Position numbers and translations under genes: made by a program. The notes under the pieces were generated by a model. It did not search any database. It was given only the letters and a program-made list of their open reading frames with translations, and was not told where the DNA came from. A stretch of DNA of 64,000 nt from Taxillus chinensis. Its lineage: Eukaryota; Streptophyta; Magnoliopsida; Santalales; Loranthaceae. Shown in pieces: positions 1 to 19,943 of the stretch. The stretch is taken from NCBI GenBank assembly GCA_023512835.1, contig CM042086.1, positions 11,436,809 to 11,500,808 of the forward strand, in the 5' to 3' direction. The stretch's first letter is position 1. The number at the start of each line of letters is the position of its first letter.

Positions 1-1783
1 ACTAAGAAAATTAAAAGCACAAAAACTACTACAAATGCAATCTTGATAAAGAAGAAAATAGTAGAGCAAAAGCAAAAAGTGGAGGTAGATTCCAAATCAC
101 TTGATAAAACGGTTTAAAGGGCTAAGAAAGAGTAAAAAGGAGTAAAAAGCACATACAATGACAACTGCATTCAAAGTTGAGTTTATGAATAAACAACAAA
201 ATAGTAAATGTACATTACATATGATTAAGAATAAAAAGTTTTCTAGATTAAGATGTCTAAAAATGTAATTTTACATGACATTATGATATATAGATAGAGT
301 TAAAGTTTTACTTTTTAAAAGAGGTTTGTTTTATGGGTGTAATGATTTATCTCTACTCCGAATGTATGTGTTGCCTTCTTGGACATTTTAATTAGTTACT
401 TTTTTTTTGAATAATTTACTTATTAAAAAAATTATTAGTTTAAAATTAATTTACCTACCAGTCAGTAGTAACCATTAAATAATTTAATTATTATTTTACA
501 TAAAAAAAGTGTTATTTTATGTTTAAATTATGTTTATACTTTTTATTTATAAAAATTATGTATATAATCAAGCATTAATTTATTTTATTTTACATTTATA
601 TTATTTTAAAATAAAATAAAATTATAATATCATGACATTTTTAAAGTTTAAAATTATAATATCAGAGATCGGGTTCCGGTTCTGTTCAAATGGGATCGCA
701 CAACACGAAGTTGCCATCGCTTGGGTGTTAAATCGGCCTGTGGCGAATGCGATCTACTCTCCGTCTGCTTTGGTGGCCAAACTATATAACAATACCAAAC
801 TCTTCATTTATTTATTTATTTTAAAAGTTACAAAATGACGAGTGATCCTTCAAAATTATGAGACATTTGTCCCAATCAAGGATATTATAAGAAGTCGACA
901 ACTACCCAAATCATTCCCACTCCAAATTTCACGGGCTTTGGGCGATTAATTTCTAGGACTAAGCACACTGCAAAATCAGAATATTTATTAAAACTATATT
1001 TCAATTTGACACAGTCGCGTGAAGGTTTTTTTTTTTTAATGCAATCGTGCATGAAGGGGTTAGGTGAGGACCGCAGGAAAGAGGAAAAAAACAAAAAATT
1101 AAAACAAGAAAAAACAAAAACATATTTCCAATATTTGATAAAAATGTTCTCGAACAATAATTGTATGAAATTTTAAAAAAACTGTTTGAATATTGATACC
1201 AAACAGGAACTGGAAAAGAGTTTTGGGAGTGGCCAAACCAAATTAAGGGAACGAAAATTTCGTTGTGTACTTTGTTTATACGTAAAGAAAATTTGGAAGG
1301 CAGAGAGTCATTTTTTAACACACTCTAACATTCATCTTCAAATTATTTATATTTTTATTAAATTAATCTTTTTTATTTTCCTTATCTCTTTTGTCTTCAT
1401 GATGCATCCGCTGCAAGTTTGCCTTCCATAGGAGCGGTGATTAAATAAATAAATTACTTTTAAAACCACTTATCTCTTACACGTCTTTTGGTTTACACAT
1501 GCAATTACGTTTTTGTATAAATATAATTACCTCATCAACTGTGCTACCATGCCTACTAACAGCATTAAACTCACTAAAATATCATGTTACATAGGCTTTG
1601 AAACGTACAGGAAACATATCTTGGAGTCAACATTATAAATCTTCCAACGGGCATTTTAACTCAAAATTGCTCAAAAATTACGTGAAGCTCTGCAGATCAA
1701 AGGAAAAGACAACCGAGTATAATCAAAAAAACCAAGTAGTTCGTGAAGTCCACCAATCCCAGAGAAATAGGCATGCTTACAAA
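1..1783. other. AT-rich intergenic region downstream of NSF
   Basis: No gene can be supported here. The stretch is mostly A/T homopolymer-like sequence. One short island of more balanced composition lies at about 660-785 and could encode about 45 residues on the plus strand, but I recognise no family and see no splice context. About 1440-1783 is probably the 3' flank and 3' UTR of the minus-strand NSF gene. Confidence 0.6.
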
Positions 1784-10691
<8,908 letters not shown>

Positions 10692-12570
10692 TGGGCGCAC
10701 GCGCGATAGATGGATGATAGATTCAGATAGAGAGAGCGAGAGGGTTTTGGTTCTGAAGATTCAAATACACGACAGCGCTGTTGGTGGTTGCCTTCGTTCG
10801 ACGAAATGGAATCCGACAAGAGGACGAATGGACCGACCTGGTTCTGGTCACTTCCCATTCCATATTCTCGTTTATATTTTAATTTTAATTTTTACAAAAT
10901 ATATAATAGCCCATAAAAATTTTAAAATTTTATAATGCTTTCAATTAAATAATAAATAGTTAAATAACATGTGCAAAACTTATATTATTTGATCGTATGA
11001 GTTTTATATTTTAAAAAGTGTATAAATATATAATTTCTATACACTCTCTTAACCTATATTTTATATAATTCAAGTTATTGTACAAATTATTCATGTAATA
11101 TTTATTAGAAGTTATTATACAATTTATTATACAAAGTATACATACATAAATATAAATAGATATATAAATAGAGTGCTTTTTATTTGTAATTGCTTTCTAA
11201 CACTTAATAATCTTAGATATTCTTATTTTAATAATTTCATTGAAAATCAATAGTGTCATGTTTTATAACACTTGTCAATAATTAATACAAGTTTAAGGCT
11301 TTGTTTATTATTATTTTTGGTTTTTATTTTAGTGTACTTAGAAATCATATTTAAAAATTAATTTCTAGCAAATTTGATATACTTTTTTGTTTTTAAGTTG
11401 CTTTTTGTCAAATCAAAATTTGTATTTCGCACATATATATATATATATATATAAGCAGGAGGAGAGGTTAGAAAACTGTTATCCATTTTTAGCAAAACAA
11501 TAACCGTATAAATGTGTTTTCTATTTATTGAACTTATAAACTAAAACAGAAAATTATCACTGAACAACAAAATAATACTCGATTTTTGTATTCAAAAATA
11601 AAAAACCATTTTTAATACAAGTACCAAACCCACCCTAAGTTTTTGTGAATTCAAGCTCATCTTAATGGTTTTAAATCTCAATGCTTTTTTAATCTTAGGT
11701 TCATACTCCTTAGAGTATCTACACCAACTATTTCAAGAATTCATTTTCTTTAAAGTTTAGATAAACTTTTAAATTATAGATAAAAAAAATATCTGACATC
11801 AGGTCCTTCAACCTCTAAAATTTAAAAAATAAAAAAGATACTAGAAATAGAATATATATATTTTGAGGATCAATATTCATTTTCCAAATATTTGTTTACT
11901 ATTTATTGATATATGTACATTTTTGTTTTGTTGTAATAAATGGAATAGATAAAAATTTAGTAAATACAAAATAAAAAATCATAATTTAAAAGAATAATGA
12001 TAGATATGAAAATTGAGATGTGAAATATAAATAAAATGTATCAAATAATGTATTATTTATTTTCCAAAATAAAAACAAAAACTATGGAATTGGTGTGTAT
12101 GCTATTGAGTTGTTGTTATAGCTTCAACAACTTCATTATTGTACGATAGAAATTTGCGTAATGATTTTTGAGTGAAATTATCACATATTTTCACTAACTC
12201 TTCGTTTTTTTTTTAACAATATATGTTCATTTCTCTTTTTTTTTTTCAATTTTATATACTCTTGCTTTTTTGTTTATCCACTTGGGTCATAGTTTTAAAA
12301 TGTTGATGTTTATATTTCCAAGTTCTTTGGCAACCTCAGCCATTCTAGCTACGATATCAACTCTTTACATGTTATTAATGTCTTCTTTACCTTTATCGTC
12401 TGGATTAGATTAATTATTCTTATATTTTGTATATGAATATTTTATTTTTCCATAAGCTGTGAATACATGTTCATATGATGAATCTTTATCTTCATCACCA
12501 AATTTATTTATATTTTGACTTAATTAGCTTTCATGAGTCTTTCTTAATCTTTTTAACTGGGCTAGTTTTA

Positions 12571-12735
12571 TTGGCTAACTAGTTATATTGCTAGGAATTT
12601 ACATATGAATGATAATTTTGTGAGTCCAACCAAATACCCATCCAGGTAATCTATTGTCTTTATCATTGTTTTATACTTTCATTCATTAATAGATTAGAGT
12701 TTCATGACAATCAATCAATATAACTAGTTAGCCAA
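12571..12735. repeat. Inverted-repeat element, candidate MITE
   Basis: A perfect 20 bp inverted repeat: TTGGCTAACTAGTTATATTG at 12571-12590 and its complement at 12716-12735, separated by 125 bp. The heptamer AGTTTTA lies immediately left (12564-12570) and one base right (12737-12743), as a target duplication would. The interior is AT-rich and non-coding. Confidence 0.55.
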
Positions 12736-13532
12736 AAGTTTTACTTTATTTTTTTTCTTAATAATATCTAACATTTGTTTGTTTTTTGGACTTAGTTCTT
12801 ATATTAGTTCAAGCAAAAAAATAAAATAAAATTGTATTGCACGGTGTGTATTTTAAAAATTTATAAGTTTATCTATTCACCTCTATATACCAAGCTTAGC
12901 TATAAACGTTTAATTGAAAGAAACATCTAGTATGCTCACAGAAAATCACCAAAAGATTGAATTTTAAGTTGCTTTATTAACCTCTTCTACATATATAATT
13001 TTTATTATCTAGCTTTCTTGCTTGCCGGACCAATGATATAAACTAGCAAGCACTCTATTTATTTTAGTGCTAATTACCAAAATAATCAATAATATAATAG
13101 AAAACACACCGAAAATGATAGATAACTCATGCATACATTTTAATACATGTTTTTAAAAATGACTAATGAATACCATATTATTACATCTATATCCGATTTA
13201 AGCAAACATCACATAAAAAAGTCCTCGTCAAATTCCAATTCTACCCAACTAAAAATACGAATGACTTCCCTTTCTATAACTTCTATTTTAAATATAATTC
13301 GTTCCATGTAAAAATACCAAAATCTTCTGCAGATTAAAAATAATAAAATATTTCTTAAAAATAAAATCCGTCTGATCATATTTAATTATAAATATAATTT
13401 TCATTTTAACTGCTACCATAATTCAACTACAGTTAAAAAACCGTTCATATAGTAAAATTATATATATATATATATACACACACATACGCACACTAACCAT
13501 TCACTATTACGTCCCACAGGCCAGAGGCGTGT

Positions 13533-13540
13533 CCACGTCA
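13533..13540 (+). promoter_or_regulatory. ACGT-core motif upstream of the UBC25-like gene
   Basis: CCACGTCA, a bZIP/ABRE-like ACGT-core element, sits in a GC-richer block about 440 bp before the start codon. That it acts as a promoter element is inferred from motif and position only. Confidence 0.3.
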
Positions 13541-13809
13541 TGGCGCGAACACGAAAAGCGGTACGACCCCTCGCTCTCGATCCTTATATGCAATGCAAGA
13601 TGAACCTTCTCCAACAATAAGTCCTGTTTCTAAGTGCTATATATATATCTTCATAATCTCACTTTATAGTTAATTAATTATATGTTTATTTTAAAACATT
13701 GTTTTTAATTGTTTTGATTATTATTACTTTTTAAACAACTGAGAGAAGCGAAGCAAAACAAATAAGAAGACGAAGCGAGTAGAGCAGAGCTCACCAGTCA
13801 CCACCGGCC

Positions 13810-13881
13810 ATGGAGGCTCCTCCGCTTCCCACACACCTCTCCCTGAAATCCAAGTCTCTCTCTCTCTCTGAAGCCCTATAA
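13810..13881 (+). other. Upstream ORF of 23 codons in the UBC25-like leader
   Basis: An ATG at 13810 opens a 23-codon frame (MEAPPLPTHLSLKSK...) ending in TAA at 13879-13881, 95 bp before the main ATG. If the transcript starts upstream of it, this uORF would be read first. The transcription start is not known. Confidence 0.4.
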
Positions 13882-13976
13882 GTGTGTCTGTTTCCTTGTA
13901 TTTTTCATTTTTTGATCGATTTCTATGTCGTTGTCGTCGTAGGAAGCGATTGCTGTCGGAAGCGAGTTCGTCGCGC

Positions 13977-16900
13977 ATGGACAACGATTGTGTCGAGATC
14001 GTGCCCCCGATCGGCCGAGGTTCCAACTCCAAGTCTCTCAAGCAGAAGGAGGTATAAACTTCCCGGCCTTAGTTTCGATTCTTCCGAGGTTGCACGTCCT
14101 TTTGTTTTTTTTTTCCCTTGCCTATTAAGCCGGAATAAGCGGTGATGTTGATGCTTCATCGTTGGAAAATTTGTAATTTTGTAACTTTTCTTTGCGGGTC
14201 GGTTGTTTTGTTGTCTAACTCGGAATGAGCTGGTGACTGGTGAGTTTTGTTGTCTAACTTGGTGTTTGATCATGTTTTGTTTCGTTAGCAATCCGGACCG
14301 GAACTACTGTTATTGAAATTATTGGAAGTGAATGACACTCAGTAGTGATAGAAGCGAATTTGAGGGTTTATTGTTGCTCAGTCGCTAGACCCCTGCTTGT
14401 GGATTAGATAGTTATTAACATCATTATTCGCAGGTTGTGTGGAAATATTTTATGATAAATTTTGTCACCTATGGTTGTGCAAAGAGAATAACATAAACCA
14501 AGAAAGTGGAAAAAAGCATGCTTTGTGGGTCTTTCTCTCTCTATGGCTACTAGCTTAATACATGGGCTTCCTGCTACATAACCTCTGTCAAGCCCACTTT
14601 CTTTTCAACCTGCAATGAGAATTGATTTCTTACTGGATCCTAATCACATGGTGATGAAATCAGTAGAACCCATGTGTGATGAGTATAGACTACAGAGTAA
14701 GTTGATTTAGATTTTGCTGTCTGGGGTTCTGCCATTAATACAAATTATTACTGTCTGACACTGTGTTGTAAGTTTTTTTTTTTATTGTAAAACTTCTTTC
14801 ATGGATGAAGAGAATGATTTTTCTGTAGGTTGTACAGGAAATAATTGATATTGACATGATTGAAGACTCTAATGATCTCATGGTTGTTGATGGGAATGGC
14901 AATCCACTTAACAAAGGCAAGGTATTGAGATGTTTCTCTTTAACATCGATCCTGTAATTCTATTGTATTACTAATTTTCATAACATGGTTACTGATGCTG
15001 GCTTCCTTTGCTAATTAAATTGTCACTATTCTTAGCTATGTAATGGTTTTACACTAGAGATGCTAAATGATTGTGATGCACACGTATATTTTCTCCCACT
15101 TTTCTCTGCAGCAGACTCTAGCCAATTTTCTTTGTAATCCTACTGCTGTGAATCTTGGATCCGCATATGGAGTTCAAACATCTAAGAGCTTTTCTCCCAG
15201 GTCACAGAATGCAATTAACCTAGATGGTTATGTGTCTGATATATATTATGACGTGGGTGAATATCTTGACAAATATGCTGATGATTTTGCATTTGATGAT
15301 GATTACACATTCTTGCAATCTCAATTTGATAATGTCAACATCCCCGCTGGGGTAGAAGCACCTATCACTTGGTTGGAGGATCCTTCTAAAAATAAGCCAG
15401 CTACTGCTTTTAGTTCAAATGATTTGTTTCTATCTGGGTTCAATCCAGAATCTGTCCAATTTACGGAAAATCAAACTTCAGTGGGTGGTAAAAATTTTCA
15501 AAACCATCTGGATGGCACAATACAATCTCATCAGTTGGAACCGCCTTTCCTTGAGGAACCAGCACAAAGTAAGCAGGAGTTAAATACTATTAGTTCAAGT
15601 TTGCCAGCCCAAAAATATTCATTGAAACTGCCTCCTGAAGCAAAATCATTGAAGTCATTGCTTTTGCCCTGTGGTAAAAGGAAACCAAATGCTGGGAATA
15701 GTTCAAGTCATCATTCTAAGGATTATCAGGATGGTTTGAACTTTGCCCTTGGGTTGGATTCATTATCACCAGGGAATCATACTCATGAAAGTTCAAAGAA
15801 GCATGTGGGCACAAATAATTTAAATTCTCTGAATTCCAATTCACAGCTGCATCTCCCTCGTGGACTAGGTCATTCTATGTCTTGGTTGAATCGTTTTAAA
15901 TTTAAAAAGAAACAAAATCCAGATAAAATTTATTCGAATATTTTTGATCCACTTCCATATGTCCATTCAGTGGAAGAGGCAATTCCTTGGGTTCAAGACA
16001 TGGCCCAACATCAGAAAAATGGAACTGCCACATGCAGTTCTACTTCAATATCAATATCTAACAGAAAAGAAGACGGGGCTGAAGATGTCTTGAAGATTCC
16101 TCAAGTTTTTAAGCAATTTGGCTCTGTTGAAGATTATGCTGACCATCATTACAAAAGCAAAGGTTCCTCTGCAAAGCAGGTTAATATGGATTCGATAACA
16201 TACAATTCGTGCATTCTCTCTCTCACACTCTCTCTCTCTCCCCCCCCCCCCCAAATAAAAATAAAATAAATAAATAAATAAATTGGATTTGTGATTTACA
16301 TTTTCTGCTCTTGCTGTACCCTCCATTTGCCAGCCACCAAAGAATTGGGCAAAGAAAGTTCAAGATGACTGGAGGCTCTTGGAAAATGATTTGCCAGGTT
16401 ACCTCTCTTTTTCTGTAGTTTTAACACGTGTCAATTGTGCTCATATGACTTTTGGTGCTGCCTGTTGTGTTTTCCACTGACAGTGTGATTTATATTTGGT
16501 GACTAATGGGACATTGTTTTGATGGCTCTATTTATTTGGTATCCCTGTACTTCAAATGTGTCAATTTGTTTCCTGGCATATGATTATGGCTTTCTTGATT
16601 TCATGCTTTTACCTATATCTTTGAACATGACTCTTATTTTTCGGTTTTTTTCTTTTACTACCATCATGCCAACAGATGCAATATTTGTTCGAGTTTATGA
16701 GACAAGGTTAGATCTTTTGCGGGCTGTAATTATAGGAGCTGAGGGCACACCATATCATGATGGTCTATTCTTTTTTGATGTTCACTTCCCTTCTGCCTAT
16801 CCTAGTGTCCCACCGGTATGTGAGATGAGATATCTAGTATTTAATGATTTGTGCGTATCTACCCACACTCTCTCCCATTGTGTGCTATGAGTTTGACAGT

Positions 16901-19900
16901 TTCTATGCAACTACTTGTATCAGCTTGTCTATTACCACTCTGGTGGCCTCAGAGTCAATCCAAATTTATATAATTGTGGCAAAGTATGCCTCAGCCTCCT
17001 TAACACTTGGTCTGGGAATAAGAAAGAGATGTGGATCCCTGATATGTCAACCATGTTACAAGTTCTGGTCTCCATACAAGGTTTAATTTTGAATGCGAAA
17101 CCTTATTTTAATGAACCTGCGTTTGCACGTATGGGTGGCTCGACACATGGTGAAAAGAGGTCTTATGAGTACAATGAGAACACACTTCTCCTATCATTGA
17201 AGACGATGATTTATACAATCAAGAAACCACCAAAAGTAAGTCTGCAATAATTATCTTATGTTTTCATTTTAAAAGCATCAGACCTTTTTGTTAGTTGTTG
17301 AGTTCATTAAGTTGACATAAGGTAGTCATTATGCAAAATTTCACATCCTTTTTTATTTTAGTTTTTTTTGTAGTCAATGTTTTGCCATTTTATTTTGCTT
17401 TTTATAATGTTTAAATTCCTACTTTGTATTTAGTTTAGTAAACACACCACCACCTCGAAAAAAAGAAAAAAAAAAGAAAAGGAAGATGTTTATGCATGCT
17501 TTAAAACATTCTTCTAATTTATGAGTTCGTAATGTATAGTTGCATGTGAAGACTAATAGCTAATAATATGATTTAGTATATGTAATAAAAAAGTACACTA
17601 GAGTTACTTTTTTTTTTTTAATTATTTTACTAATTAAAGTTTTTGTTAAGTTACTTAGTTTTTAATTTATGACACAATTGTAATACGACTTCCTTCAAGT
17701 TTAATTATAATTAGGGTTTGCAATTTAAAAAAAACTATTTTTGGAGTTTTAATTGTTATTATAGTTGTGTTGTTTATAATAGGTCTATAAATAGACTGTG
17801 TTAGTTGGGATTAGAGCAAGATGCTTCCAATGGAGATGTCGCTGAGTCTAAGGGTGTTTCTTGCGGAGATATCGTTGTTATAGTCTTGTTAGTTGTGTTC
17901 TTAATGAAGGTCAGAATGCAGGTGTCCATGGAGCCGATCAATGGATTTCAAGGATGGAGTTTGATGTTATAGGTCAGAAAATCCGATGTGTGGAACTGTG
18001 TCTTGAAGATCTAACCGAACGTGTTGATTCAATGATTGTTAAAGGTCGTGGAGGAAGAGATCTTAACGAGGAGCGGCCAAGAGTAAGGAGAAGATGTGGC
18101 TATGCAAATCCATTTGATCTTGGCGAAGAATTGATCAGGTGTGTTCGTCCAAGGGTAAGAGATGATTATGTCAATTCAATTCCAAGGCGTCGTGCTGCCT
18201 TTGGAATACACTAGTTCTAAGAAGATGATTCTTTGGAAGAGGAGCTGCTTATACGAGCATGACATCCATTGATGTGGGACCAAGGTGGTAGAGGAATCAA
18301 AAGGAATATGGTTGAGGAGATGGATCCAATTATCGTTTGATGGTGAATATTTCATCTTTCAATGATAGTCTGACATCGAGAGATTCCTTGATTTGTTGGC
18401 AGAAGTTGAATTGTTCTTTACTTGCATGGAGATTTCAGATCGCCGCACCATGAGATTGATGGCTTGTACACTGAAGAGAGGAGCTTTAGTATGGTGGTAG
18501 AAATTACATAGTTGGAGACAACGGGAAGGGTGATGGCCGGTGATGAGCTGACCATAAATGAAACGGTTGCTACATGAGATCTTTCACTACCGAATTTTGA
18601 GCAAATATTGTTCCAATAATATTAATGCTATTGTTAGGAGACACGGTCGGTTCATGAGTACACCATTGAATTCATGAGTCTAACAGAGCGGAACGATATG
18701 CGGGAGAGTAAAGGCCAACAAGCCACACATTTTGTAGGACAAGATAAGATTTTGTTGAGACCTCTCATCTCTCAGTGTTGAAGTACAATCAAAGTAAGAT
18801 CAAGGAGTACGATTACATTGTACGATCACTTATACGTCAATACAATCGATATGCTTAACCTATATGATAATTTGAAGAGCCGTACCATTAATCATAGAGC
18901 GATCAGAAATTGACGTTGTACAATTAGCCCTGTGAATACGATCCATTCTAGTGTGGTGATTATGACGGAGAGGGTGTGACACACGAGAAACTTTTCTTTT
19001 ATTAATTAATTAATTAATTTTCTTAAACTAATTAAATGTTAAGTTATAGTTTTCATTTAGTTGTCGGTTCTTCAATTAGCTATTAATTCTTAAATTACTA
19101 TTGGTACTCTAATGAGGATAAATAGATTGTTAGATCTATTGTAATAACACACAATTATAATATAATTTCCTTCAACTTGAATTATAATTAGGATTTGCAG
19201 ATTTTGATAAACTGCCTTTGGAGTTTGAATTTTTATTATTGTTCTCCTGTGTTTTCTAAACCGCTTCTGCGCTGCCCCGTCTGCTAGGTTTACGCCTGCT
19301 GCACCTAAATGATAGGTAGGTATGCTTGGTCTTCAACTAAATTTCGCTTCTGGGAATATGATTTGATGGATTCTTGCTCTTCACACTATACATCATAGTT
19401 AGAAAGCAGTCTCACGGGCTACAGCCTAGGCAGACTTGTTTTGTGCCTCGCCCTGCAAAAAGAGGCCCCTACTAGGTCCACGCCTGCTGCACCTTCCATT
19501 TTTGGAATGTTGTATGCTTGACTTAACACATTTGTTGGGTTTGATTTAAATTTTAATGCCGTTGTTCTGAATCATGGATGCTTGATTATGTAATTGTGAT
19601 TGTATTCCTTACATATGTTCAATTATTTAATGCGTGTATTAAAATGTATGTGTTGTTTTAATGTCTATGCATAAAATAGATCTTCTTTTTCTTGCAGCAT
19701 TTTGAGGACTTCGTGGTCAGCCATTTCCGTAATCGAGCGCATGATATCTTGGTGGCGTGTAAAGCCTATATGGATGGCGCGCAAGTAGGGTGCCTAGTGA
19801 AAGGAGGGGTTCAGGATGTCGACGAGGGTGACCAGAGCTGCTCCAAGAAATTCAAGGCGTCCCTTGCTGTGCAGGTCAAGCAGCTCATTGCAGCATTCAT

Positions 19901-19943
19901 GCAAATTGGAATAAAGGATTGTGAGAAATTCCTGAGTCAGTAG
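13977..19943 (+). CDS. UBC25: Ubiquitin-conjugating enzyme E2, UBC25/UBC26-like (large plant E2), 7 coding exons
   Basis: A large class of plant E2 related to UBC23/PHO2(UBC24)/UBC25/UBC26. Coding exons: 13977-14051, 14829-14921, 15112-16179, 16334-16397, 16676-16815, 16924-17235, 19698-19943, giving 665 aa. The start MDNDCVEIVPP resembles the short acidic, proline-rich start of UBC25-type proteins. A long, low-complexity N-terminal region (residues about 57-412) is encoded mainly by one exon. The UBC fold follows from about residue 415 (NWAKKVQDDW), with AYPSVPP and NPNLYNCGKVCLSLL; Cys502 in GKVCLSLL is the predicted catalytic cysteine. The product ends in a helical extension. The family choice of UBC25 over UBC24 rests on the N-terminus and length and is less certain than the E2 call. 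Intron 6 (2.46 kb) carries a retroelement relic. Confidence 0.9.
17581..19260 (+). mobile_element. Degenerate non-autonomous Ty3/gypsy-like LTR element in UBC25-like intron 6
   Basis: Two diverged direct repeats, about 17581-17804 and 18975-19260, share blocks such as CCTTCAA.TT.AATTATAATTAG and TTTGGAGTTT, and act as LTRs. TGGGATTAGAGC at 17806-17817, just after the left repeat, matches the initiator-Met tRNA primer site in 10 of 12 bases. A polypurine tract, GGAGAGGG (18967-18974), immediately precedes the right repeat, which starts TGTGACAC. The interior holds a broken gag-like frame only; no protease, reverse transcriptase or integrase was seen. Outer boundaries are approximate. Confidence 0.75.
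17861..18960 (+). pseudogene. Broken gag-like ORF of the LTR element
   Basis: An open stretch at 17861-18214 is followed, after frame changes, by a segment at about 18378-18500. That segment reads RFLDLLAEVELFFTCMEIS and later LMACTLKRGALVWW, the retrotransposon gag pattern (…LKG.A..WW…), with in-frame stops right after WW. It is clearly non-functional. No zinc knuckle was seen. Confidence 0.65.
19281..19494. repeat. Pair of imperfect direct repeats in UBC25-like intron 6
   Basis: CTGCTAGGTTTACGCCTGCT at 19281 onward recurs at 19469 onward as CTACTAGGTCCACGCCTGCT. The match is 23 of 26 bases and continues weakly to a shared TATGCTTG. The unit is unusually GC-rich for this intron and lies just outside the LTR relic. 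Origin unknown. Confidence 0.5.

Larger units (their letters stand above)
10692..13809. other. Intergenic region between the divergent NSF and UBC25-like genes
   Basis: About 10692-10880 is the GC-richer NSF leader and promoter side. A TATAAAC motif on the minus strand near 10872 is a plausible TATA box. About 10880-13490 is AT-rich with no gene, apart from microsatellites (TA repeats near 11433-11451 and 13459-13478) and a hairpin repeat at 12571-12735. About 13505-13600 is a GC-richer block that probably belongs to the downstream gene's promoter. Confidence 0.6.

Noticed and set aside
18265..18282. GTCCCACATCA on the minus strand, similar to a plant snRNA upstream element
   Set aside because: Falls within the gag remnant; no TATA element and no snRNA sequence at the expected distance.
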